In this document: positions 1-6,767 of the stretch, piece by piece
Position numbering within the stretch: position 1 is the first letter of the stretch
How the letters are laid out: each line of letters opens with the position of its first letter
DNA from: a virus
Virus record (IMG/VR): IMGVR_UViG_3300037427_000577
Coordinates: 1 to 20,979 of that record
DNA: 20,979 nucleotides
Strand: one strand, 5' to 3'
The notes under the pieces: generated by a model
Told to the model about the DNA's origin: nothing
What the model saw: the letters and a program-made list of their open reading frames with translations, nothing else
Database searches by the model: none
Translations under genes and position numbers: made by a program

Positions 1-1
1 A

Positions 2-736
2 TGGACTGAACATAATCTTATTTTTAAACCGACTGGACCAACCAGTAATCACTTTGCAATAGATACCCTTGGATATGCTAATAGTTCTACTTTAGCTTTT
101 GAATATCCCGATGAATGCGAACATACTTATCTTCCGTGGGATATGGATAAGTATATTGAAACCAAATCTAACAAGTGGGATGATTCTGCTATTATTAAAT
201 GGAAAAATGATTTAAGAAAGAATTTCCCGAAAGATCATATACTTGTTATAGTACAACAGCCAAAAGATGAAACAGTAAACGGATTTGGATTTGGTAACCA
301 TTGGACTAAGGTTTGTAATATAGTAGCTAAATTAATAGTCTGTCAGACAAGACCTATTGTGGTTAAATTACATCCATCATTTCAGGACAAAAGAAAATTA
401 AACCAAATCAACCAATGGAAAGAATCTGGGGTTAGAGTAATAGAAGGTTATATTAATATACATGACGTATTACCTAAAACAAGAGTAGCTATTACCGAAA
501 ATAGTACTGCTGGAATAGAGTGTTTAATTCACCAAGTACCTATCATATCCTACGGATTTCCAGAATATCATTGGGTTACTAAACAACTACAATCATTAAC
601 CCAATTAGAGGATTTAGTTACAGATTTAAGTTGGCATGATCCTTTGCTAGCTTCTAAGTTTACCTCTTGGTACATAGATTGGTATCTTTGTAGTGATATA
701 AATAGTACTGTGCAAAGATTAAGAGAGCTTATATAA
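2..736 (+). CDS. GT-B / capsule-synthesis-like glycosyltransferase, 5'-partial
   Basis: The reading frame is open from base 2, so the gene enters from the left edge; the ATG at 143 is only an internal Met. About 244 residues are visible. The C-terminal half has the look of the second Rossmann domain of GT-B enzymes and Capsule_synth/KpsS-type proteins: a VVKLHP stretch, a turn predicted to follow VRVIEGYINIHDVLPK, then the donor-site-like ENSTAGIECLIHQVPIISYG (positions about 500-560). That family transfers sugars from nucleotide-sugar donors. In a phage the acceptor could be modified DNA, a virion protein or host surface glycan; none is shown here. The stop TAA overlaps the uvsW start by one base. 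No hydrophobic segment is seen, so it is probably cytoplasmic. Family assignment is from motif resemblance and is moderate; the substrate is unknown. Confidence 0.55.
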   Translation, partial: WTEHNLIFKPTGPTSNHFAIDTLGYANSSTLAFEYPDECEHTYLPWDMDKYIETKSNKWDDSAIIKWKNDLRKNFPKDHILVIVQQPKDETVNGFGFGNHWTKVCNIVAKLIVCQTRPIVVKLHPSFQDKRKLNQINQWKESGVRVIEGYINIHDVLPKTRVAITENSTAGIECLIHQVPIISYGFPEYHWVTKQLQSLTQLEDLVTDLSWHDPLLASKFTSWYIDWYLCSDINSTVQRLRELI

Positions 737-2241
737 TGGATCAGATAAAGATAGTGAAAAAGAACCATGCGTTTATGCATATTGAAACTGATCCTAGTAT
801 TGAAATGGAACTTACTGAACATTTTTGTTTTTACGTACCTGGTTATAAATTTATGCCGGCATATCGTAACAAATATTGGGATGGAAAAATAAGACTGTTT
901 GATTCGCGAAAGAAAACTTTATACATTGGTTTATATAAGTACCTGAAAGAATTTGCATTAGACCGCGAATACGAAGTCCTGACAGCATCTTCTAAGCAGT
1001 ACGGGGACTTAGAACCAAATAAAGACTTATCTTATATCGACAAAAAATGGTTAGATGATTTAAATATAACATCTAATCAAGTACCGATAACACCCCGGGA
1101 CTATCAGTTAAACGCTCTAGGACACTCGCTAACAAACAAAAATGCTTTACTATTATCACCAACTGCCTCTGGTAAATCTTTAATTATATATTTGGCTTCT
1201 AGATGGTATATCGATAATGAGCCAAGTAAAAAGATATTAATAATAGTTCCAACTATATCTTTGGTAGAGCAAATGTATTCAGACTTTGCAGATTATAGTA
1301 TGAAAGATGATTCTTTTAATATAGATGAATGGGCAAATAAAATTCATGGTGGTGTACAGAAAGGACAAATGTTAGAAAGAATAGTTATATCTACATGGCA
1401 ATCAATCTATAAAAAGCCTACAGGATTCTTTCAGAATTTTGGAATGGTTATTGGCGATGAAGCACATCAGTTTAAAGCTAAGTCACTAACTGCTATTATG
1501 GAAAAATGTACAGAAGCAGAATACCGTATTGGTACTACAGGAACACTGGATGGTACACAGACACATCAATTAGTATTAGAAGGATTATTTGGTCCAGTAA
1601 ATAAAGTCACAACAACAAAAGATTTAATCGATTCAGATCAGTTAGCTAAATTGGATATTAAAATGTTATTGTTAAAATATAAAGATGAACATTGTAAAGA
1701 GATATCCAAACTAAAATACCAAGAAGAATTAGACTTTATTGTAAGGTATACACCAAGAAATAATTTTGTTGCTAATCTAGCAATAGACCAAGAAGGTAAT
1801 ACTTTAATCCTGTTTAATTACGTCGAAAAGCATGGTAAGCCCTTACATAACATCTTAAAAGAAAAACTTAAAGGTAAAGATAGGAAGCTTTTTTATGTCT
1901 CGGGCGAGACGGACGTGGACACGCGCGAGAGCGTACGTGCGATAACTGAGAAAGAACAGAATGCAATTATTGTAGCTTCTCTTGGTACGTTTTCAACTGG
2001 TATAAATATAAAGAGATTACATAACTTAATCTTTGCTTCGCCCTCTAAGAGTCAGATTCGTGTATTACAATCTATTGGAAGAGGGCTTAGAAAAAGCGAT
2101 AGAGATACCCAAGTGTTTGATATTGCAGATGATTTACATTGGAAGAATAAAAAGAACTATACACTTGAACACGCAGCTGAAAGAATTAAGATATATAGTA
2201 AAGAGAAATTTGATTACGAACTACACGAAGTGAAAATATAA
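736..2241 (+). CDS. uvsW: UvsW-type recombination DNA/RNA helicase
   Basis: 501 residues, close to T4 UvsW (about 500). This is a superfamily 2 ATP-dependent helicase that unwinds R-loops and branched DNA, drives branch migration, and in T4 switches replication from origin-dependent to recombination-dependent mode. Seen in the sequence: N-terminal wedge-like region (1-110), Walker A as PTASGKS at 142-148, DEAH box at 241-244, a TGT motif near 270, and motif VI QSIGRGLR at 445-452 with the arginine finger. The start overlaps the upstream stop by one base and the stop overlaps the next start by one base, so the three genes are translationally coupled. A short stretch (bases 1897-1940) is far richer in GC than the rest and holds several inverted repeats; the protein there is unremarkable. 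Identification is firm. Confidence 0.95.
   Translation: MDQIKIVKKNHAFMHIETDPSIEMELTEHFCFYVPGYKFMPAYRNKYWDGKIRLFDSRKKTLYIGLYKYLKEFALDREYEVLTASSKQYGDLEPNKDLSYIDKKWLDDLNITSNQVPITPRDYQLNALGHSLTNKNALLLSPTASGKSLIIYLASRWYIDNEPSKKILIIVPTISLVEQMYSDFADYSMKDDSFNIDEWANKIHGGVQKGQMLERIVISTWQSIYKKPTGFFQNFGMVIGDEAHQFKAKSLTAIMEKCTEAEYRIGTTGTLDGTQTHQLVLEGLFGPVNKVTTTKDLIDSDQLAKLDIKMLLLKYKDEHCKEISKLKYQEELDFIVRYTPRNNFVANLAIDQEGNTLILFNYVEKHGKPLHNILKEKLKGKDRKLFYVSGETDVDTRESVRAITEKEQNAIIVASLGTFSTGINIKRLHNLIFASPSKSQIRVLQSIGRGLRKSDRDTQVFDIADDLHWKNKKNYTLEHAAERIKIYSKEKFDYELHEVKI
1897..1940. other. GC-rich inverted-repeat island inside uvsW
   Basis: In an AT-rich gene this 44-base stretch switches to codons such as GGC, GAG, ACG, CGC and GCG. 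It contains GTCTCG-gg-CGAGAC (1897-1910), CGTG-ga-CACG (1914-1923) and ACGC-n6-GCGT (1921-1934). The encoded residues (GETDVDTRESVR) fit a normal helicase C-terminal domain, so the change is mostly at synonymous positions. Function unknown. Confidence 0.4.
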
Positions 2242-2642
2242 TGGAAGATACACAAGTAAGACATTTTAAATTAATTAACGGAGAACAAATAATAGCTGCT
2301 GTTAATTCTAAGAACCAAGACAATTGGTATCTGGGATTACCAGTACAGGTAAATTCTGGAATTCTAAATGGATTTACATTTGCACCTTGGTTCCCGTTTT
2401 CAACGGAAGAGAACTTTAAAGTTAAGTTTTCTAATGTATTACAATCAACAAAAGTTGATCAAGAAATTAAAGAAGCATACGTTAAGTTTGTGCTATCTTT
2501 AAAAGACAATCCACCTAAACCTAAAATGGAAACCCGTTCCCAACACGAATTGTTGGAACAGTTAGAAGCCGAGGTGGATGAACAAATGGCTGAAGTGTTT
2601 GAGAATGAAGGATTCATTGGTAAGAAGAAGGTAATTCATTAG
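2241..2642 (+). CDS. Sm-like (LSm/Hfq-fold) phage protein, copy 1
   Basis: 133 residues. The N-terminal 90 resemble the Sm-like protein family known from T4-like cyanophages: FKLINGEQIIAAV (first strands), a middle hydrophobic strand, then APWFPFS and a helix near VDQEIKEAYVKFV. It aligns by eye with the second Sm-like gene at 18384 (LRLSSGEEIIADV ... MPFMPYT ... VDPIDEMVEQH). The C-terminal 40 residues are a charged extension with a predicted helix (LLEQLEAEVDEQMAEVF), absent from the shorter copy. Sm-fold proteins usually form rings and bind RNA; RNA binding here is inferred, not shown. It overlaps uvsW by one base. A minus-strand promoter just downstream points into this gene, so its mRNA may be countered by antisense RNA. 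Confidence 0.75.
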   Translation: MEDTQVRHFKLINGEQIIAAVNSKNQDNWYLGLPVQVNSGILNGFTFAPWFPFSTEENFKVKFSNVLQSTKVDQEIKEAYVKFVLSLKDNPPKPKMETRSQHELLEQLEAEVDEQMAEVFENEGFIGKKKVIH

Positions 2643-2671
2643 TATACCTCTTCCCTCGAATGGACTCTATT

Positions 2672-2700
2672 ATTATATCATAAAAATCAAGATTTGTAAA
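2672..2700 (-). promoter_or_regulatory. Minus-strand sigma70-type promoter, antisense
   Basis: Read on the minus strand: GGGGG, TTTACA (2700-2695), 17-base spacer, TATAAT (2677-2672), preceded by TATGA. This is the same G-run/-35/17/-10 design as the six plus-strand promoters of the window. Transcription would start near 2665 and run leftwards through the Sm-like gene and uvsW, where no minus-strand gene is credible apart from a 25-codon frame at 2639-2562 preceded by GGAAGAGG. Confidence 0.7.
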
Positions 2701-2734
2701 CCCCCTAGCAAAAATAAATTTAGGGATTTACAAA
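2693..2734. repeat. Inverted repeat between divergent -35 boxes
   Basis: TTTGTAAACCCCCTA (2693-2707) faces TAGGGATTTACAAA (2721-2734), leaving a 13-base AT-rich loop. The arms pair over about 13 bases with one mismatch and one bulge. Each arm contains the -35 box and G-run of one of two outward-facing promoters, so the repeat may simply reflect duplicated promoters, or may be a shared operator or an RNA hairpin. Confidence 0.6.
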
Positions 2735-2755
2735 TGCTTAAAAGTATGGTATAAT
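2727..2755 (+). promoter_or_regulatory. Early-type promoter for gene 55
   Basis: TTTACA (2727-2732), 17-base spacer ending TATGG, TATAAT (2750-2755). The extended -10 (TGn) is present. Expected start near 2762 gives a leader of about 28 bases with GGAG before the ATG at 2790. It drives gene 55 and probably 47, 46 and downstream genes. Confidence 0.85.
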
Positions 2756-2789
2756 AGTACCTTCTATTAAAAAATGGAGATATAATTTT

Positions 2790-3356
2790 ATGGCAACAAA
2801 AAAGAACAAAGCTCATTATATAAACAATAAAGAGTTTTCATTAGCAGTTGTAGAATATGTAAAAGAATGCGACAAGGCAAGGTCCAAGAACAAAGACATT
2901 CCCAAAGTTACGGATTATATTGCACAATGCTTTATAAAAATTGCAGAGGGACTATCGCACAGACCAAACTTCGTAAGATATACTTACAGAGAAGAAATGG
3001 TTATGGACGGCGTAGAGAATTGCCTACGCGCAATCTATAATTACAATATTGATACTGCTACACGTACTGGTAATCCGAATGCATTCTCGTATTTTACACA
3101 AATATGTTTTTATGCTTTTATTCGTAGGATTACTAAAGAGAAAAAACAACAAGAGATTAAATTCAGATTCATTGAAAAAATGGGTATCGACGATTTCGTA
3201 GAAATGGGTATGGATGCCGAAGGTGCAGAACAAACCATGAGTTATGTAGATACGCTAAGACAAAGAATTAGTACTGTTAGAAAGAAAGACGAAGCAGTAA
3301 AAGAATTTGCTAAAGAAGAAAAAGAAAGAGAAAAGTTAGAACTTTTCATGAGGTAA
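2790..3356 (+). CDS. 55: Late-transcription sigma factor gp55
   Basis: 188 residues (T4 gp55: 185). gp55 is a minimal sigma factor that directs host RNA polymerase to TATAAATA late promoters and links transcription to the sliding clamp. Seen: a sigma region-2-like core, YREEMVMDGVENCLRAIYNYN followed by NAFSYFTQICFYAFIRRITKEKK (about 70-128), very basic at its end, then a charged linker and a C-terminal KLELFMR (182-188). That hydrophobic tail sits where T4 gp55 has its sliding-clamp-binding motif. It has its own strong promoter just upstream and a four-base gap to gene 47. Late promoters that it could read occur in this window at 11880 and 14711. Identification is firm; the clamp-binding tail is inferred from position and composition. 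Confidence 0.93.
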   Translation: MATKKNKAHYINNKEFSLAVVEYVKECDKARSKNKDIPKVTDYIAQCFIKIAEGLSHRPNFVRYTYREEMVMDGVENCLRAIYNYNIDTATRTGNPNAFSYFTQICFYAFIRRITKEKKQQEIKFRFIEKMGIDDFVEMGMDAEGAEQTMSYVDTLRQRISTVRKKDEAVKEFAKEEKEREKLELFMR

Positions 3357-3360
3357 GTCT

Positions 3361-4422
3361 ATGAAGATAGCAATACTTAATGATACGCATTGTGGTGTCC
3401 GAAACTCATCAGACATCTTTTTACAATACCAAGAACGATTTTACGAGGAAGTATTTTTTCCTTATTTAAAAGAACATAACATCAAGAATATCCTACACTT
3501 AGGTGATTATTACGAGCATAGAAAGTTTGTTAACTTTAAAGCGCTTAACCAAAATAGAAAACATTTTCTTGAGCCTATGCGTGATGCAGGAATTACTATG
3601 GATATTATACCCGGTAATCACGATGTCTATTTTAAGAATACAAACGAGCTATGCTCCTTAAAAGAATTACTTGGTTACTTTACATCAAATGTAAATATTA
3701 TAATGAAACCAACAGTCTTAGATTATGATGGATTAAAAATTGGTGTAATACCGTGGATTAATAATTCTAACTACGAGGAATATACAAAATGGGCTATGCA
3801 ATGTGAAGCTCCTATCCTTGGTGCACATTTAGAATTAAAAGGTTTTGATATGATGGCAGGTATGCCGAATCCACACGGTATGAATGCAGATATTTTTTCT
3901 AGGTTCGAAAGTGTTCTATCAGGACATTTCCATACAAAGTCTAGTAGAGATAACGTTCATTATCTAGGATCACAAATGGAATTTACCTGGGCAGATGTAG
4001 ATGATCCTAAATATTTCCATGTATTAGATACTGAAACAAGGGAAATGGAACAAGTCCGTAATCCCATAACTATATTTAAAAAAGTAGTTTATGATGACAC
4101 CAAAGTGGATTACAATGAAGTTGATGTTAGCCAATATGAAAAACATTTCATTAAATTAATAGTAATAAATAAGAATGACTTATACATGTTTGATAAGTTT
4201 ATAGATAAATTAAATAGCATAGAAACCTATGAATTAAAGATTGCAGAATCTTTTGAAGAGTATCTTGGAGAAAGCGTAGAAGACGAGAAAATATCCATGG
4301 AAGATACAACCACACTTTTAGATTCATATGTTGATGCAGTAGAAACTGATCTGGATAAAGATCATATTAAAGTAGAACTGCGTAAGCTATACACGGAGGC
4401 ACAGAATCTCGAAGTATTATGA
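3361..4422 (+). CDS. 47: gp47 recombination nuclease subunit (Mre11/SbcD-like)
   Basis: 353 residues (T4 gp47: about 340). This is the metallophosphoesterase subunit of the gp46/47 complex, which resects double-strand ends for recombination-dependent replication and host DNA breakdown. Metal-site motifs are complete: D8-x-H10, GD at 48-49, GNHD with N86/H87/D88, and GHFH with H189 and H191. Motif II reads GDYYEHR where many relatives have GDxFD, but the ligand Asp is kept. The C-terminal third, acidic and helical, is probably the gp46-binding region. The ATGA overlap with gene 46 predicts coupled 1:1 synthesis. Identification is firm. Confidence 0.95.
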   Translation: MKIAILNDTHCGVRNSSDIFLQYQERFYEEVFFPYLKEHNIKNILHLGDYYEHRKFVNFKALNQNRKHFLEPMRDAGITMDIIPGNHDVYFKNTNELCSLKELLGYFTSNVNIIMKPTVLDYDGLKIGVIPWINNSNYEEYTKWAMQCEAPILGAHLELKGFDMMAGMPNPHGMNADIFSRFESVLSGHFHTKSSRDNVHYLGSQMEFTWADVDDPKYFHVLDTETREMEQVRNPITIFKKVVYDDTKVDYNEVDVSQYEKHFIKLIVINKNDLYMFDKFIDKLNSIETYELKIAESFEEYLGESVEDEKISMEDTTTLLDSYVDAVETDLDKDHIKVELRKLYTEAQNLEVL

Positions 4423-6134
4423 TACATTTTAAATCATGTGAGTGGAAGAATTTTCTATCCACTGGAAACGATCCTATAAAGGTCTTACTAAATAAATCCC
4501 CAACAACACTAATCGTAGGACAAAATGGTGCAGGTAAATCTACACTATTAGATGCAATGTCCTTTGCGCTCTTTAATAAACCCCATAGGGATATTAATAA
4601 AGGCCAATTAGTGAATTCCATTAATCAGAAGAAAGCAGAAGTTACTGTTGAGTTTGATATAGGTGGACAAGAATTTAAAATTGTCCGTGGAATAAAACCA
4701 GCTAAGTTTGAAATATGGCAAAATGGTAATATGATTAACCAGGCATCAAACGCTAGGGATTACCAGAAATTTTTAGAACAAAATATACTTAAGCTAAATC
4801 ATAAATCATTTCACCAAGTGGTTGTATTAGGTTCTAGTTCTTTTATTCCCTTTATGCAATTACCTGCTTGGTCCCGAAGATCAGTTATAGAAGATCTTTT
4901 GGATATTAATATATTCTCTAAGATGAATACATTATTGAAAGAACGTAATTCTAAGATAAGAGAAGAATTGGTAGATATTAGTCACCAAATTGAATTACTG
5001 AAAACAAAAATAACATCGCAATCAAAATATATAAAAGATTTAGAGTCATTAAACCAGGATCAGATTGATCAGAAAAGAGATTCTATTAAAGAACATAAAT
5101 CAACAATTAAAGAAACCTTCGAGGAAAGTAAAGATCTAGGTAAAGGATTAGAAACCTTATTAAAAGAAGAAGAGAAAAGACATAAAGATAATCTAAATCA
5201 ATCTTCACACTTAACCTCTATAGATTTATCCTGTAATCATAAAATAAAAGAGTTAGTAGAACAAGCAAGATTCTATGAAGAGAATGACCATTGTCCAACA
5301 TGCGATCAGGATGTAAAGCCAGAGCTAAAAAAGAAGAAAATACAAATCATCCAGAATGATGCTAAGACTATTCAACAGGAAAAAGCTGCGGTCGAAAAAG
5401 AACTAAACAATCTTAAGAAAGAAATGCAAGAGATTGCTAATAAGACTAATCAGCTAAAACAGAAACAACAAAAGATTAATTCAAATAATGAAAAGATATC
5501 TGTTATCCAGAAAGAGATAGATAAAATACAAAAAGAAATTAATCAATTAAATAACCAAACTGGCGATACTGGTACCGCTAAAAAAGAATTGAAAGATCTA
5601 CGTAAAGGTAAAGAAAGCTTTACTGAAAAGAAATTAGAGTATGTAGAAGAAAGAACCTATAATGAAGTGATTGGGGAAATGTTAAAGGACACTGGTATTA
5701 AGACCAAAGTCATTAAACAATATTTGCCGGTCATGAATAGGTTAATCAATAGCTATCTACAAATACTAGACTTCTTCGTAGCTTTTCATTTGGACGAAAA
5801 CTTTAATGAAACAATTAGATCTCGACATAGGGATAGCTTTAATTATGCTTCGTTCTCAGAAGGGGAGAAACAAAGAATAGATCTAAGTCTCCTCTTTACA
5901 TGGAGACAAATTGCTAAGCTAAAAAACAGTGCAGCGACAAATCTCTTAATACTCGACGAGACATTTGATAGTTCTCTGGACCACGACGGTGTAGATAGTT
6001 TAACAAAAATACTAGATACATTGGATTCAGATAGTAATACATTTATCATATCTCACAAAGGCGATGTATTAGAAAATAAATTTAGATCTAAAATAGAGTT
6101 CTTCAAATCAAAGAACTTTTCGAAAATCAGATAG
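4419..6134 (+). CDS. 46: gp46 recombination nuclease ATPase (Rad50/SbcC-like)
   Basis: 571 residues (T4 gp46: 560). This SMC-like ATPase partners gp47. Domains in order: Walker A GQNGAGKST (34-42), Q-loop region VVLGSSSF near 140, a long Lys/Glu/Gln-rich coiled coil from about 175 to 400, interrupted at its apex by a CPTC zinc hook (C292, C295), then ABC signature FSEGEKQRI (479-487), Walker B LLILDE with D513/E514, and an H-loop ISH near 545. All elements for ATP-driven dimerisation and zinc-hook linkage are intact. The start ATG lies in the ATGA overlap with gene 47. Identification is firm. Confidence 0.96.
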   Translation: MIHFKSCEWKNFLSTGNDPIKVLLNKSPTTLIVGQNGAGKSTLLDAMSFALFNKPHRDINKGQLVNSINQKKAEVTVEFDIGGQEFKIVRGIKPAKFEIWQNGNMINQASNARDYQKFLEQNILKLNHKSFHQVVVLGSSSFIPFMQLPAWSRRSVIEDLLDINIFSKMNTLLKERNSKIREELVDISHQIELLKTKITSQSKYIKDLESLNQDQIDQKRDSIKEHKSTIKETFEESKDLGKGLETLLKEEEKRHKDNLNQSSHLTSIDLSCNHKIKELVEQARFYEENDHCPTCDQDVKPELKKKKIQIIQNDAKTIQQEKAAVEKELNNLKKEMQEIANKTNQLKQKQQKINSNNEKISVIQKEIDKIQKEINQLNNQTGDTGTAKKELKDLRKGKESFTEKKLEYVEERTYNEVIGEMLKDTGIKTKVIKQYLPVMNRLINSYLQILDFFVAFHLDENFNETIRSRHRDSFNYASFSEGEKQRIDLSLLFTWRQIAKLKNSAATNLLILDETFDSSLDHDGVDSLTKILDTLDSDSNTFIISHKGDVLENKFRSKIEFFKSKNFSKIR

Positions 6135-6142
6135 AGGATATA

Positions 6143-6373
6143 ATGATGACAGAACAATTAGAATTGTTCGAAGTAACATATGTTGACTATAAAATTAAAA
6201 TGAACCCATACGCTATTCAATTTAGCGACGAAGGTCCAGATAGGTTAACAATGGAACAATTAGAAAGACATGATTTTAAAAGTGGAGATAAGTTTGTATT
6301 GTATACCGATACAACTGGCAAAGTCACCTTAAAAAAAGATAGAGATTCTACATCAACAACCTGGTCAATATAG
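6143..6373 (+). CDS. Small protein with N-terminal QLELF clamp-like motif
   Basis: 76 residues, not recognised as a known family. The start is preceded by AGAGGA; the second ATG (6146) is equally possible. Residues 5-9 are QLELF, which matches the bacterial beta-clamp-binding consensus QLxLF, and resembles the LELF at the end of gp55 in the same window. The rest alternates charged and hydrophobic residues (FKSGDKFVLYTDTTGKVTLKK), suggesting a small beta barrel. It follows gene 46 by eight bases and precedes the tRNA, so it is probably co-transcribed with 55-47-46. A role in binding a sliding clamp is only an inference from a five-residue motif. Confidence 0.6.
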   Translation: MMTEQLELFEVTYVDYKIKMNPYAIQFSDEGPDRLTMEQLERHDFKSGDKFVLYTDTTGKVTLKKDRDSTSTTWSI

Positions 6374-6379
6374 AACCAA

Positions 6380-6456
6380 GCACCCATAGTTCAACTGGAT
6401 AGAACATCGGCCTTCTAAGCCGAGGGTTGGAGGTTCGAGTCCTCCTGGGTGCGCCA
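6380..6456 (+). tRNA. tRNA-Arg (anticodon UCU), CCA encoded
   Basis: A complete cloverleaf can be drawn. Acceptor GCACCCA (6380-6386) pairs with TGGGTGC (6446-6452), followed by G and an encoded CCA (6454-6456). Anticodon stem TCGGC/GCCGA encloses loop CTTCTAA with anticodon TCT at 6414-6416. The T arm GGAGG-TTCGAGT-CCTCC is perfect. It reads AGA, the arginine codon that dominates these AT-rich phage genes. It lies seven bases after the 76-aa gene, so it is probably processed from that transcript. Confidence 0.96.
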
Positions 6457-6459
6457 TTT

Positions 6460-6467
6460 TATAAATA
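6460..6467 (+). promoter_or_regulatory. Possible late promoter (TATAAATA) after the tRNA
   Basis: TATAAATA begins four bases after the tRNA CCA. A T4-type late start would fall near 6473, which is the ATG of the zinc-ribbon gene, so the message would be leaderless. The motif occurs by chance inside other genes here (for example 2001 and 14104), so confidence is low. Confidence 0.3.
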
Positions 6468-6472
6468 CTAGT

Positions 6473-6646
6473 ATGGACACTAATCATCTAAAATGTAGAG
6501 CTCCTAAATGCAAATACGTAGGTCCGGTATTACACTTTGCATTCATATATAATACCACTCTTTGCCCCTCCTGCGCTACTAAATTAATCTATCAAAAGAA
6601 TTTAGCATCGAGTAATTTACTCTGGAAAAAGGTTATAACTCGTTAG
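6473..6646 (+). CDS. Small zinc-ribbon-like protein
   Basis: 57 residues from the ATG at 6473. The open frame extends back into the tRNA, but a start there is not credible, so the first ATG after the tRNA is chosen; there is no clear Shine-Dalgarno sequence. Cysteine pairs C-x4-C (CRAPKC) and C-x2-C (CPSC), about 22 residues apart, look like a zinc knuckle/ribbon; the rest is short and basic (pI high). Such proteins in phages often bind nucleic acid or RNA polymerase, but no function can be assigned. It may have its own late promoter at 6460. Confidence 0.6.
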   Translation: MDTNHLKCRAPKCKYVGPVLHFAFIYNTTLCPSCATKLIYQKNLASSNLLWKKVITR

Positions 6647-6677
6647 CAATCGTCACAGTTACGTGAATTTTCGTCAG
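6641..6677. repeat. Phased CGT array, left inverted-repeat copy
   Basis: CGT occurs at 6641, 6651, 6662 and 6672, at spacings of 10, 11 and 10 bases, that is, on one face of the helix. Bases 6662-6677 are the exact reverse complement of 8965-8980, a 16-base inverted repeat that brackets the VWA gene. Located just upstream of that gene's promoter, it looks like a protein-binding site. The first CGT lies inside the end of the zinc-ribbon gene. Confidence 0.55.
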
Positions 6678-6692
6678 TTTTTGATCTTTTTT

Positions 6693-6705
6693 GGGGGGAG
6701 GGGGG
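6693..6705. other. G6-A-G6 tract next to promoter
   Basis: Two runs of six G separated by one A, after six T, directly upstream of the -35 box of the VWA-gene promoter. Shorter G-runs sit at the same place in all the related promoters of the window, so this is an exaggerated version of a promoter feature. Homopolymer length here is also a point where assembly could err. Confidence 0.5.
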
Positions 6706-6734
6706 TTCTCAAGCACTCAAAAATACGGTATAAT
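6706..6734 (+). promoter_or_regulatory. Promoter of the zincin-VWA gene
   Basis: TTCTCA (6706-6711), 17-base spacer ending TACGG, TATAAT (6729-6734). The -35 is weaker than the TTTACA of its relatives. From 6718 onwards it matches the AAA+ gene promoter over nearly 40 bases, including the AT-rich leader ATAAATTAAAAAAA and the AGGAG ribosome site. The weak -35 beside a phased repeat suggests activator dependence. Confidence 0.75.
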
Positions 6735-6767
6735 ACACACATAAATTAAAAAAATAAGGAGTTTTTA

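Noticed and set aside
2001-2008. TATAAATA inside uvsW
   Set aside because: Intragenic, followed by no start codon at a useful distance; expected by chance in AT-rich coding sequence.
6380-6456. tRNA as a possible prophage attachment site
   Set aside because: No integrase or repressor and all neighbours are lytic T4-type genes; a tRNA supplying AGA decoding is the simpler reading.
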